Shown: one piece after another, positions 27,236 to 35,937 of the stretch
Numbering within the stretch: the stretch's first letter is position 1
Layout: each line of letters begins with the position of its first letter
Assembly: GCA_011959285.1 (NCBI GenBank)
Contig: BLLW01000029.1
Location: 1 to 42,656 of the forward strand
Origin: Lachnospiraceae bacterium
GTDB lineage: Bacteria; Bacillota; Clostridia; Lachnospirales; Lachnospiraceae
Reading direction: 5' to 3'
Length of the DNA: 42,656 nt
Position numbers and translations under genes: made by a program
The notes under the pieces: model-generated
What the model was told of the DNA's origin: nothing
What the model saw: the letters and a program-made list of their open reading frames with translations, nothing else
Databases searched by the model: none

Positions 27236-27285
27236 CAGTGAACATTTATTTTCTAATTTAGAAAAAGATGGTTCACTGTTTTTTT
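27236..27285 (+). terminator. Intrinsic terminator after metA
   Basis: CAGTGAAC (27236-27243) pairs with GTTCACTG (27271-27278), with an inner TTTTCT/AGAAAA helix, and seven T follow. It separates the housekeeping block from the sugar operon. Confidence 0.92.
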
Positions 27286-27329
27286 ATGCGTAAAATTTAA
27301 GAAATACGTTAACCATTGTTTTTCGGCAA

Positions 27330-27497
27330 TAAATTTAAATTAGTGATAATGTATAAAACTAAATTTAAGTTTTGTGCAATTATAACGAAAAGAGAAATTA
27401 GTATTACTTTTTGGTATATTTACTATGAATTTAGTAATTTAGTCAATAATATATTATTAAATTTACAAATAATAAAAAGAAAAAACAACTAAATTTA
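27330..27497 (+). promoter_or_regulatory. AT-rich leader with four TAAATTTA palindromes upstream of the sugar operon
   Basis: The ~240 bases before the operon are very AT-rich and contain no gene. The exact octamer palindrome TAAATTTA occurs at 27330, 27360, 27458 and 27490, in two pairs spaced 30 and 32 bases apart, about three helical turns. Related TAATTTAG copies lie near 27434. This arrangement suggests operator sites for a regulator of the operon, though no regulator gene lies in the operon. I could not pick a single convincing -35/-10 pair. Confidence 0.45.
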
Positions 27498-27523
27498 GAA
27501 AAATATGGAGAGGAAGGAAGAGT

Positions 27524-28858
27524 ATGGAAAAAATAATACTGGGTTATGCGCCGACCCGGAGAAGTATTTTCAGTGCACCGGATGCATTAAAGTACAGAGG
27601 ATTGACGGCGGAACGCTTACAAGAACTTGGGATTGATTTCGTTGATATTGATGACGTGAATGAGGAAGGGCTTCTTTATGACGATGCAGATGTAAGGAGA
27701 ATCGCAGATAAGTTTAAAGCTGCTAAGGTGGATGGATTGTTCCTGCCCCATTGTAATTTCGGAACAGAGTATGTATGCGCCAGGCTGGCAAAGGAACTGG
27801 GCGTACCCGTGCTTTTGTGGGGACCTTTGGATGAAAGACCGGAGGAAAACGGAGAAAGACTGCGGGATACCCAATGCGGATTGTTTGCAACCGGAAAGGT
27901 TTTAAGGAGGTTTCAGATTCCTTTTACCTATATGACGAACTGCAGGCTTGACGATGCTGTGTTTGAGAGAGGACTCAGGGATTTTCTGGCGGTCTGCAAT
28001 GTTGTGAAGACTTTCCGAAATATCAGAATCCTTCAAATCTCCACCAGACCTTTTGACTTCTGGACCACCATGTGCAATGAAGGTGAGCTTTTAGAAAAAT
28101 TCAATATTCAGCTTTCGCCTATCCCCATGACAGAGTTGATGCAGACGGTTAAGGCGGCGAAGGAAGATGACACAAAGATAAAAGAGATAGTTTCTTACAT
28201 AAAAGACAATATGGAAGTGGAAATCGAAGAGCAGGAGGTTCTGAATGTGGCAGCGCTGGCGGCGGCAATGGAGGAACTGATTGCAAAATACGGATGTCAG
28301 GCGGCAGCAATCCAGTGCTGGAATGCCCTTCAGGCAGAATTGGGAATCATGCCCTGTGCGGCGAACGCAATCTTAAATGAAAAAGGTATTCCGGTAGTAT
28401 GTGAGACAGATATCCACGGAGCAATCACCGCTTTGCTGGTGGAAGCGGCGGGAATGGGAGATACGAGAAGTTTCTTTGCAGACTGGACCATAAGGCACCC
28501 TGATCTTGAAAACGGAGAATTGTTGCAGCACTGCGGTCCATGGCCGGTTTCAGTGGCAAAGGAAAAGCCTCGCCTGACTTATCCGCTGGCGTTTGAACAT
28601 ACGGGAAGTCTTACGGCAGAAGCAAAGCACGGCGAAGTGACATTATGTCGTTTTGACGGTGATAACGGAGAGTATTCCTTGCTTTTAGGAAATGCAAAAG
28701 GGGTGGAGGGACCGTATATCCATCATTGTGTAGGTATTCATAAAGATGTTGTACCAGTGTTGTATGAAGCATGTAAGTATATCGAGGTGAAGCCGGATCT
28801 GTATGACCCGGTAGAGGAAGAGATAAAAGCGTATCTAAGAGGTGAAACCAGGAGGTGA
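27524..28858 (+). CDS. L-fucose/L-arabinose isomerase family protein
   Basis: A 444-residue protein related to the fucose/arabinose isomerase superfamily, which converts aldoses to ketoses with a divalent metal. The N-terminal Rossmann-like part has LFLPHCNFGTE and VLLWGPLDERPE; the central part has the CNEGELLEKFN stretch and a metal-site candidate in VVCETDIHGAIT; the C-terminal part has GPYIHHCVGIH. The actual sugar is unknown. It is the first gene of an operon with transketolase, FGGY kinase and sugar ABC importer genes, which fits a pentose or short sugar pathway. GGAGAGGAAGGAAG precedes the ATG. Confidence 0.8.
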   Translation: MEKIILGYAPTRRSIFSAPDALKYRGLTAERLQELGIDFVDIDDVNEEGLLYDDADVRRIADKFKAAKVDGLFLPHCNFGTEYVCARLAKELGVPVLLWGPLDERPEENGERLRDTQCGLFATGKVLRRFQIPFTYMTNCRLDDAVFERGLRDFLAVCNVVKTFRNIRILQISTRPFDFWTTMCNEGELLEKFNIQLSPIPMTELMQTVKAAKEDDTKIKEIVSYIKDNMEVEIEEQEVLNVAALAAAMEELIAKYGCQAAAIQCWNALQAELGIMPCAANAILNEKGIPVVCETDIHGAITALLVEAAGMGDTRSFFADWTIRHPDLENGELLQHCGPWPVSVAKEKPRLTYPLAFEHTGSLTAEAKHGEVTLCRFDGDNGEYSLLLGNAKGVEGPYIHHCVGIHKDVVPVLYEACKYIEVKPDLYDPVEEEIKAYLRGETRR

Positions 28859-28862
28859 GAGC

Positions 28863-29696
28863 ATGGAAAACTTGAAAGCGCTTGCGTATAAACTGCGGGA
28901 AGATGTGGTTGATATCATCGCGGAGGGTAAGGCTGGGCATATTGGCGGCGATATGAGCGTGATGGAAATTCTGACCGAACTTTATTTTGAACAGATGAAC
29001 ATTGGACCTGGAAACTGGGAAGATCCTGACAGGGATAGATTTGTCTTGAGCAAAGGACATTCCATGGAAGCTTATTATGCAGTGCTTGCAGAGAAAGGGT
29101 TTCTGGACAAAGAGGACGTGATAGCGAATTTCAGCAAATTTGGTTCTAAATACATAGGACATCCTAATAACAAACTGCCGGGAATTGAAATGAACTCCGG
29201 TTCTTTGGGACATGGACTGCCGACAAGTGTGGGGATGGCGCTGGCAGGAAAGAAAAACGGACAAAACTACAGGGTATACACGGTGATGGGAGACGGGGAG
29301 CTGGCGGAAGGCTCTGTCTGGGAAGGCGCTATGGCAGCAAGTCATTACAAACTGGATAACCTGTGTGCTGTGGTAGACCGGAACCGTCTGCAGATTTCGG
29401 GAAGAACAGAAGACGTTATGGCACAGGATGATCTGCAGGAAAGATTCTGCGCTTTCGGCTGGCATGTGATAAATGTAAAAGACGGTAATGATATTGCACA
29501 GCTGCGGGAGGCTTTTGAAGAGGCAAAGCGGATAAAAGAAAAGCCTACCCTTCTGATTGCCAATACCGTCAAGGGAAAAGGGTCTCCGGTTATGGAAGAC
29601 AAAGCGGGATGGCACCATAAGGTTCCTAACGCAGAAGAAGTGCAGAAAATTAAGCTGGATTTGGAAAAAGGAAGGGAGGCGGCGCTTTGTGAGTAA
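28863..29696 (+). CDS. Transketolase, N-terminal subunit
   Basis: A 277-residue thiamine-diphosphate-binding half of a split transketolase. It has the HIGGDMS cofactor contact, LSKGHSMEAYYA, GSLGHGLPTSVGMALAGK, and the ThDP motif from GDGELAEGSVWEGAMAA to NRLQ. The start is ATG 28863, directly behind AGGAGGTGA, which also carries the TGA stop of the isomerase gene, so the two are probably translationally coupled. To work it needs the C-terminal subunit, whose gene is broken just downstream. A second transketolase C subunit elsewhere could in principle replace it. Confidence 0.92.
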   Translation: MENLKALAYKLREDVVDIIAEGKAGHIGGDMSVMEILTELYFEQMNIGPGNWEDPDRDRFVLSKGHSMEAYYAVLAEKGFLDKEDVIANFSKFGSKYIGHPNNKLPGIEMNSGSLGHGLPTSVGMALAGKKNGQNYRVYTVMGDGELAEGSVWEGAMAASHYKLDNLCAVVDRNRLQISGRTEDVMAQDDLQERFCAFGWHVINVKDGNDIAQLREAFEEAKRIKEKPTLLIANTVKGKGSPVMEDKAGWHHKVPNAEEVQKIKLDLEKGREAALCE

Positions 29697-29979
29697 AATA
29701 GCGAACAAGCAGGTAATCTGTGATGTGCTCCTTGATGCGGCAAAAGAAGACAAAGAGGTGATGGTTTTGTGCAGTGATTCCAGAGGAAGTGCATCTTTGT
29801 CACCCTTTGCAGACGAATTACCGGAGCAGTTTGTGGAGGTTGGAATTGCAGAACAAAATCTGGTAAGCATTGCGACGGGGCTTTCAAGATGCTTAAGAAA
29901 CGGATTCCGATTATGGGCGTTCTTGGAGACAGTCATGGGGCTTTATTTGGACAGAACTGCCGGAAAAAGGGAGAACTGA
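29689..29979 (+). pseudogene. Transketolase C-terminal subunit, truncated by deletion
   Basis: Starts at GTG 29689, overlapping the end of the N subunit gene by eight bases and preceded by GGGAGG. The first ~68 codons are normal: VICDVLLDAAKEDKEVMVLCSDSRGSA in two stretches, then VEVGIAEQNLVSIATGL. After Cys68 (29890-29892) the sequence changes to that of an FGGY kinase read in the wrong frame, ending at a stop at 29977-29979. About 240 residues, including the rest of the Pyr domain and the transketolase C domain, are missing. The product cannot be an active subunit. Confidence 0.9.
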
Positions 29980-30707
29980 AAGCTACCTATGGCACCGGCT
30001 CTTCTGTGATGATGAATCTGGGAGAAGAGATGGTAATCGGCAGTCCGGGCGTGGTGACCAGTCTGGCATGGGGCATAAAGCAGAAGATTCAATATGTACT
30101 GGAAGGAAATCTGAACTATACTGGAGCATCTATCAGATGGTTAAAGGATATTTCATTGATTGACAGTGAAAAAGAAACCGGCAGGATGGCACAGCAGGCA
30201 AATCCCAAGAACCGAACTTATTTTGTTCCTGCGTTTACAGGGCTTGGTGCGCCTTACTGGGATCCAATGGCAACGGGACTTTTGACGGGAATCACCCGTA
30301 CCACAGGAAGAAATGAGATTGTGAAGGCATGCCTTGACAGCATTGCCTATCAGATTACCGATTTGATTCGGCTGATGAGACAAGAATCGGGCAGCGAAAT
30401 CAGGGAAGTAAAAGTGGATGGAGGTCCTACTGCAAATCCTTATCTGATGCAGTTTCAAAGCGATATAGCGCAGGCAGCAGTCAGAGTGCCGGAGCTGGAA
30501 GAATTATCGGGTATGGGGGCTGCTTATCTTGCAGGGATTTCATCAGAAATCTATGACGAGGGAAAAATATTTGACCATGTTGCCTATAGCAGCTTTCATC
30601 CAAAGATGGAGATGGAAGAAAAGGACAGATTATGGCAGGGATGGCAGCAGGCAGTCGAACAGGTACTGGCACATGATGACAGGCAGGAGGGTTTTTATGG
30701 AGCATGA
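29889..30707 (+). pseudogene. FGGY carbohydrate kinase, C-terminal half only
   Basis: The reading frame of 272 codons encodes the second actin-like domain of a glycerol/xylulose-type FGGY kinase: GVLGDSHGALFGQ with the catalytic aspartate, YGTGSSVMMN, FVPAFTGLGAPYWDP, and KVDGGPTANPYLMQFQSD. The N-terminal domain of ~230 residues, with the first phosphate loop and most of the sugar site, is absent. The coding sequence begins exactly where transketolase similarity stops. An ATG at 29889 lets gene finders call a gene here, but it has no ribosome binding site. The intact kinase would have phosphorylated the isomerised sugar. Confidence 0.9.
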
Positions 30708-32196
30708 AATATTACTGGATATTCAGCATGTATCAAAAAGTTTTGGTTTGACCCGTGCGCTTAAAGATGTCTCTTTTCAGGTTCGGAAAGGAGAAGTCAG
30801 AGGCATTATAGGAGAAAACGGTTCAGGAAAGAGTACAGTTTCCAACATAATAGCCGGAGTATATAGCAAAGATGAAGGAAAGATTCTGCTTGCAGGAAAG
30901 GAACTTAATACCACAACGGTTGTGGAGGCGGAAGCGAACGGAATTGCATTGATTGTTCAGGAAATAGGAACGATAGGAGATATTTCTGTTGCATCTAATA
31001 TCTTTCTTGGAAATGAAAAAAGGTTTGGAAGTAAAGGGATAATCAGTTATCGCAAAATGAACCGTGAGGCAGAAAAGGCACTTGAATTAATTGGCATTCA
31101 GACTATTTATCCAGAAGAAAAAGCGGATTCTTATAATCTGGAAGAACGTAAGATTATTGAGATTGCAAAAGCTTTTTATACGCATCCGCAACTGTTGATT
31201 GTGGATGAGACTGCAAATGCCTTATCCTCTCATGGACGCTCAATCTTGTATACAGTTATTGAAGAGGTAAAGAAATATGGGGGGACAGTATTATTTATTA
31301 CACATGATCTTGAAGAACTGGTTAAAATATGCGATAGTGTGACGATTCTGAGGGATGGTGTTTATATTGATACCTGCCATGGCGAAGATATGGTAATCAA
31401 TGAATTGAAAGTAAAAATGGTAGGAAGAGAAATGAGCGATCATTATTACAGATCGGATTCGGAGGGAAGCCGTGGTGAGCAAGCGGTCATGAGTCTTCAG
31501 AATATTTTTACCAGCGTGTTGAAAAATATCAGTCTGGAACTGCATGAGGGTGAAATTTTGGGAATAGGAGGATTGTCGGATTGTAGAATGCATGAATTGG
31601 GCAGACTGATGTTTGGACTGGATCAGCCTTATTCAGGAAAAATCGCTTTAAATGGAAAAGCGCAGAAATTGCAAAACCCGGTAAAGGCAATTAAATGTGG
31701 AATAGGATATGTTTCCAAAAATCGTGACACGGAGGCGGTTATTCTACAGGACAGTGTAAAAAACAATGTATGTCTCTGCAGTCTGGATAAAATTTCACGG
31801 ATGGGATTTGCTGCTTTGTCAAAAGAAAATGCTTTTGCAGATAAATGGATTGACAAGCTTAAAGTCAAGGTGAATAGCCGGGGAGAATATGTGGCGTCAT
31901 TGAGTGGAGGAAACAAGCAAAAGGTCGTTTTGGCAAAATGGCTTGGAAGAGGCTCTGGAATTTTGATACTTGATTGCCCCACCAGAGGAATTGATATTGG
32001 CGTGAAAGAAGCGATTTATCATTTGATGGAAGAGCTAAAAGCGCAGGGAACTGCAATTCTTCTGATTTCAGAAGAACTGCCTGAATTGATTGGAATGTCT
32101 GACAGAGTTCTAATCATGAAGGATGGACAAATTGTCTGTGAGACTATGCGGGGACCGGAAGTTACAGAATCACTGCTGATCAAGGAAATGATTTAA
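30697..32196 (+). CDS. Sugar ABC transporter ATP-binding protein (RbsA/MglA type)
   Basis: A 499-residue double ATPase that powers a sugar importer. The first half has Walker A GENGSGKST (39-47), Walker B LLIVDETANAL and a degenerate signature (NLEERKIIEIAK). The second half lacks the P-loop lysine (GIGGLSDCRMHEL) but keeps a full LSGGNKQKVVLAKW signature and ILILDCPTRGIDIG. This asymmetric pairing is usual for RbsA/MglA proteins. AGGAGG six bases before ATG 30697 sets the start, 11 bases inside the end of the kinase remnant. The gene itself is intact. Confidence 0.92.
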   Translation: MEHEILLDIQHVSKSFGLTRALKDVSFQVRKGEVRGIIGENGSGKSTVSNIIAGVYSKDEGKILLAGKELNTTTVVEAEANGIALIVQEIGTIGDISVASNIFLGNEKRFGSKGIISYRKMNREAEKALELIGIQTIYPEEKADSYNLEERKIIEIAKAFYTHPQLLIVDETANALSSHGRSILYTVIEEVKKYGGTVLFITHDLEELVKICDSVTILRDGVYIDTCHGEDMVINELKVKMVGREMSDHYYRSDSEGSRGEQAVMSLQNIFTSVLKNISLELHEGEILGIGGLSDCRMHELGRLMFGLDQPYSGKIALNGKAQKLQNPVKAIKCGIGYVSKNRDTEAVILQDSVKNNVCLCSLDKISRMGFAALSKENAFADKWIDKLKVKVNSRGEYVASLSGGNKQKVVLAKWLGRGSGILILDCPTRGIDIGVKEAIYHLMEELKAQGTAILLISEELPELIGMSDRVLIMKDGQIVCETMRGPEVTESLLIKEMI

Positions 32197-32212
32197 GGAG
32201 GGAGAGGTAAGA

Positions 32213-33166
32213 ATGAAATCAAGTAATCGTAAAAAAGGAATGGAACTTTTTATCAATCTTTTTCCCTTTATCAGTCTGTTGGTGGTGTTTATAGGATTCG
32301 CTCTGTTAAGTGGCGGACGTACACTGGATATAAGTAATAGCCGCAAAATCTTTGAACAGTCTTTTTCACTGCTTATTGTTGCAGGAGCGGCAGTTTTTCT
32401 TCTCTCACAGAATTGTCTGGATATGTCTGTGGGGGCAATTGTCGGCATGGCGGGAGCGGTGGCAGCGCTGGTTTCAAAACAAAATGTTTTTCTTGCTTTT
32501 CTGGCAGCTTGTGGAATAGGTTTGCTGATTGGGCTGATTAATGGGATCCTGCATGGCGTGTTAGGAATCAATGCGATGATTGCAACACTGGCAATGTCCT
32601 TTATATTAAGAGGTATCTTGCTGATTGTGTGTAAGTCGGGAACTTTGGGAATTGCAGTTAAAATGTATGATCTGGATCACATCGGATTGAAGGTAACAGT
32701 GTGTATGGTATTGCTTATCGTTGCATGGCTTTTCTTCCAGTTCCACAGTTATGGAAAGAAATGCAGGGCGGTAGGAGCTGGTGAAACGGCGGCAGTGCAA
32801 TCAGGCATTCCGATAGTACTTATCAAAGTAATCAGTTACCTTCTTATGGGGGCTGCGGCTGGAATTGCAGGATTTTTTACAGTCATACGTACAGGAGCTG
32901 CAATGTATAATACGGGAAACATGGTAGAATTTGACATTGTGATTGCGTTGATTCTGGGCGGTATGCCAATTATTGGAGGGGCTGATTCCAGATTTAGGAG
33001 CGCTGTGATTGGAGTTTTGATTCTTGGTATTTTGAATAATGGGATGGTCTTGCTGGGACTGGATACATATCCGCAATTGATTACAAAAGGTATTATCTTT
33101 ATTCTTGTTCTTGCGTTGACTTTTACCATAAGGAATAAGATCAACAGCAATAAAAAAATGGCATAG
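32213..33166 (+). CDS. Sugar ABC transporter permease (RbsC-like)
   Basis: A 317-residue membrane subunit with about eight to ten hydrophobic helices. Family marks are LSQNCLDMSVGAIVGMAGA near 85, a GINAMIATLAMSFILRG stretch, AVGAGETAAVQSGIP as the ATPase-facing coupling loop, and IVIALILGGMPIIGG near 235. It follows the ATPase gene after 16 bases behind GGAGGGAGAGG. It would pair with a second, distinct permease encoded at 34498. Confidence 0.9.
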   Translation: MKSSNRKKGMELFINLFPFISLLVVFIGFALLSGGRTLDISNSRKIFEQSFSLLIVAGAAVFLLSQNCLDMSVGAIVGMAGAVAALVSKQNVFLAFLAACGIGLLIGLINGILHGVLGINAMIATLAMSFILRGILLIVCKSGTLGIAVKMYDLDHIGLKVTVCMVLLIVAWLFFQFHSYGKKCRAVGAGETAAVQSGIPIVLIKVISYLLMGAAAGIAGFFTVIRTGAAMYNTGNMVEFDIVIALILGGMPIIGGADSRFRSAVIGVLILGILNNGMVLLGLDTYPQLITKGIIFILVLALTFTIRNKINSNKKMA

Positions 33167-33221
33167 GTCATATTTCTTGCCTATTTGGCGGAGATAAAGA
33201 TAAAAAAAGGAGGAAAAACAA

Positions 33222-34448
33222 ATGAAAAGAAAAAGTGTGAAACGATTAATGACCCTGCTTGTGACTGCATCGATGTTGCTGGGGCTGGTTGGCTGCGGCA
33301 GTGCAGGAGGAAGTACGGGAGGAACTGCTGGTGAAACAAAAGAAGCAGTAGAGGAGGATATCCAGGCAGCAGAAGTTGAAAGCGGCACCGATTTATCAGA
33401 GGAGGCGCCTGCAGCAGAAAGTGATATTAAGCTTGGTCTGACAATTTATTCTACAACGGACGCAACGGCAGGACCGGTAGTCAGAAATATGCAGACAGCA
33501 TGTGACGGCATGGGGGCAGAGCTTGTGATTGCGACAGATGATCAGAATCTGGAAAAGGAAATCACAAATATTGAAAATTTGATTGCAAATGGATGTCAGG
33601 CAGTTTTCTGTCTTCCTTATTCAGATGATTCTATTCCAAGAATTGCAAAAATCTGTGAAGATTCCGGCGTTTATTTTGGATTTTACTGGTATGATCTGTC
33701 TAATCAGGAGACGCATGATGTGTGTTACGCATCAGAATATTTCCTGGGAAATATTTACGAGGATGATGTGTGGTCGGCATATACAGCAATGAAGACCTTA
33801 AATGAAGCAGGTGCTTCCCACATTGGTATGTTTGGTCTTCCTACGGGGCGTACTACCACAACCAAGCGTGATACAGGAATTGCACAGGCATGTGAGGAAT
33901 TTGGAATGGAAATTCTGGTAGAGGAAAGAGTCAATACCAACACTTCAGATGATGCCGCATCTTCTGTTGAATAAATGGTTTCCGCCTATCCGGAATTGGA
34001 TGGAATTGTAATTGCGGGAATGACGCAGACCTGCCTGCCGGGGGTAATCCAGTCACTCCAGAACCTGGGAATGACCGATAAGGTAAAAGTTTCCTGCATC
34101 GATTTTAACGAAAATCAGACAGAATACTTTGAAAAAAATTCTGTAAGCGGCGTAATTGGCGGTCACTTTACAGGGGGCGCATGGCTGGCAGTTCTGGCAA
34201 TCAACAAGCTGCAGGGAACACCGCTTGTGGAGGAAGCCGTTTCTATCAAAGATGAATTTCTTGTTCTGCAGTCAGTAGATGACGCAAAAAATTACGATAC
34301 ACATCTTTATGACGAACTGCCGTATACGTCAGATGAATATGCGCAGATGTCCAAGAAGATCAATGAAGCTTTTACATACGACGATTTGCTTGAAATCATA
34401 GCTGCTTACAGTATTGAAGATGTAATGACGCGTCATGGTGCGCAGTAA
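33222..34448 (+). pseudogene. Sugar-binding lipoprotein (RbsB-like), interrupted by in-frame TAA
   Basis: An N-terminal signal with lipobox LVGC (Cys25) and a low-complexity Gly/Ser/Glu linker precede a periplasmic-binding fold of the Peripla_BP_4 type (IKLGLTIYSTTDATAGPVV region from ~70). At codon 251 (33972-33974) a TAA interrupts the frame. The very next codon continues the same frame with MVSAYPELDGIVIAGM and the full second lobe to 34448. The stop falls at a place where homologues have an ordinary residue, and one C-to-T change from CAA would create it. Separate start sites downstream lack a ribosome binding site, so the second half is not an independent gene. Confidence 0.88.
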
Positions 34449-34497
34449 GTGATAAAAGCTGAAAACCAGGGCAGCCTGCTTTTAGGAAAGGATTTAT

Positions 34498-35433
34498 ATG
34501 AGTAAGAAAATTATCAATTCAGCAGTGGTTATTATGGTACCGATTGCTTTGTACTTGTTTTTTCTGATCTTGAGACCAAAGTCTTTTGGAAAAATGAACA
34601 CGGTTTACATTATATTTACTCAGTCGTTCATAACATGTATGATTGCTTGGGGAATGCAGTATCTGGCAAAGATGGGTGAGTTTGATTTGGCCCTGGGAGC
34701 GGAAATGCTTCTGGACAGTATCATAGCCGCCTTACTAAGTACACGTTTCGGGATTGCAGGAATCGTAGTGGGCTGTCTTGTTTCAGCATTTATATGCGGA
34801 GTTTTAAAAGGACTGCTTTATAAAGCCATGAAGATTCCGATTATGATTCTGACGATTGCATTGATTTATCTGCTGGGAGCTTTTGGGGGACTGATCACAC
34901 ATTCGGCGGCACTGACGATTTCCTATGAATACACCTTTTTGGGACGTGCTCCGGGGAATATAATCGTTTTTATACTGACAGGCATTATTATGTATTTTCT
35001 TGCAAATAAGAGTGTGTATGGAGCCAATGTAAATGCTGTGGCTGGTTCCGGAGGCATTGCCCGGAACAATGGCATCGGCGTTGAGAAAACAAAAATCAAA
35101 TCGCTTGTTCTAAGCAGTATGTTTGCAGGAATTGCAGCAATAGTACAGCTTAGTCATGGAAGCGGGGTGACGCCTTCGGTAGGACTTGACAGTATACAGA
35201 ATATTATGCAGCCGATGATGAGTGTGTTTATTGGTTTTGTGATGGCGCAGTATGTGAATGTAGTGTTCAGTATTTTTGTGGGATCAGTTTTGATGTCGAT
35301 TATCAGCAATGGGATTACAGCGCTTAATTGGTCATCTGCAATCTATAACGTGGTGGTAGGAGCAATTCTGCTTTTGATTATGGCATATATGAATGTTGCA
35401 AAGGCTTATTCAAAGAGACACGAAGAAAAATAA
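34498..35433 (+). CDS. Second sugar ABC transporter permease
   Basis: A 311-residue membrane protein with about eight to ten helices, related to RbsC. Family marks are MGEFDLALGAEMLLDSIIAA (about 60-80) and AGSGGIARNNGIGVEKTKIKS as the coupling loop near residue 185. AGGAAAGGA precedes the ATG. It is intact and is the last gene of the operon; with the permease at 32213 it could form a heterodimeric channel. No clear terminator follows directly. Confidence 0.87.
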   Translation: MSKKIINSAVVIMVPIALYLFFLILRPKSFGKMNTVYIIFTQSFITCMIAWGMQYLAKMGEFDLALGAEMLLDSIIAALLSTRFGIAGIVVGCLVSAFICGVLKGLLYKAMKIPIMILTIALIYLLGAFGGLITHSAALTISYEYTFLGRAPGNIIVFILTGIIMYFLANKSVYGANVNAVAGSGGIARNNGIGVEKTKIKSLVLSSMFAGIAAIVQLSHGSGVTPSVGLDSIQNIMQPMMSVFIGFVMAQYVNVVFSIFVGSVLMSIISNGITALNWSSAIYNVVVGAILLLIMAYMNVAKAYSKRHEEK

Positions 35434-35440
35434 ATAGAGT

Positions 35441-35481
35441 CAGTATATAAAGAATAATTTCCCGGTCTTGTCCATATACTG
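35441..35481. promoter_or_regulatory. Inverted repeat before the small coiled-coil gene
   Basis: CAGTATAT (35441-35448) is repeated inverted as ATATACTG (35474-35481) with a 25-base centre. It lies in the 77-base gap between the permease and the small gene at 35511. It may be an operator or a weak stem. The T-run needed for a terminator is missing. Confidence 0.25.
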
Positions 35482-35510
35482 TAATAATGATATCTTTCAG
35501 GAGGTAAAAT

Positions 35511-35756
35511 ATGGCAAGAGGACAAAGAAAAACAGTGGAAGAGAAGATTTCCGAAAAGGAAGAGCTGATTTTAGCCCTTCGGACAAGGCTGAAATCAGAG
35601 CAAAACGAGCTGGATGCCCTTTATAAAGAAAAACGAGACCGGGACTTAGAGGAGCTCAGCCAGTTTTTAGCCTCTTCAGGACTGAAACTGGAAGAGGCGT
35701 CCGAAATCCTGCAGGAGTACGTAAGAAACAACATGACCGAACAACAGCCTGCATAA
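35511..35756 (+). CDS. Small coiled-coil protein of unknown function
   Basis: An 81-residue soluble, highly charged protein. Residues ~8-55 have heptad-like spacing (EEKISEKEELILAL, LKSEQNELDALYKEK) typical of a coiled coil, and the rest is a helical LEEASEILQEYV tail. AGGAGG precedes the ATG by seven bases. It resembles in size and shape several small Clostridial proteins, but I do not recognise a family. A strong hairpin follows, so it forms its own short transcript or ends the sugar operon transcript. Confidence 0.75.
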   Translation: MARGQRKTVEEKISEKEELILALRTRLKSEQNELDALYKEKRDRDLEELSQFLASSGLKLEEASEILQEYVRNNMTEQQPA

Positions 35757-35776
35757 CCCAATACTTCACACAGCAA

Positions 35777-35821
35777 CAGAAAACAGATTGCTTCGCCTAA
35801 GCGGCGGTAATCTGTTTTCTG
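35777..35821 (+). terminator. Hairpin after the small coiled-coil gene
   Basis: A perfect 13-bp stem, CAGAAAACAGATT (35777-35789) with AATCTGTTTTCTG (35809-35821), and an inner CGCC/GGCG pairing. The bases after it are CTATATATAACCGCTTTTT, so the T-run is delayed. It is probably a terminator. Confidence 0.65.
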
Positions 35822-35852
35822 CTATATATAACCGCTTTTTACAAATTTTCTA

Positions 35853-35881
35853 TGGAAATCTACGCGAATATTGTGTATAAT
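35853..35881 (+). promoter_or_regulatory. Sigma-A-type promoter of the HDOD gene
   Basis: TGGAAA (35853-35858), 17 bases, then a perfect TATAAT (35876-35881). It lies 56 bases before the ATG at 35938. Confidence 0.6.
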
Positions 35882-35937
35882 GAATAAATAGTGTAATCAA
35901 TAACTATGAAATAAACTTTAACTTGAAGGAGAAGGAT

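Noticed and set aside
28611-29936. 441-codon open frame on the minus strand
   Set aside because: It lies antisense across the isomerase end, the transketolase N subunit and the broken C subunit. Its translation has no recognisable motif and is Cys/His/Ser/Phe-rich, as expected of a shadow of coding sequence.
29889-30707. FGGY half as a functional single-domain kinase
   Set aside because: It lacks the N-terminal domain with the first phosphate loop and most sugar contacts, and its ATG has no ribosome binding site.
30697-32196. Loss of the second P-loop in the sugar ATPase as a third lesion of the operon
   Set aside because: A degenerate second Walker A and degenerate first signature are normal in RbsA/MglA proteins, and the frame is fully open.
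33975-34448. Second half of the binding protein as a separate gene
   Set aside because: It starts directly at the codon after the TAA, has no ribosome binding site or signal, and continues the same fold in the same frame.
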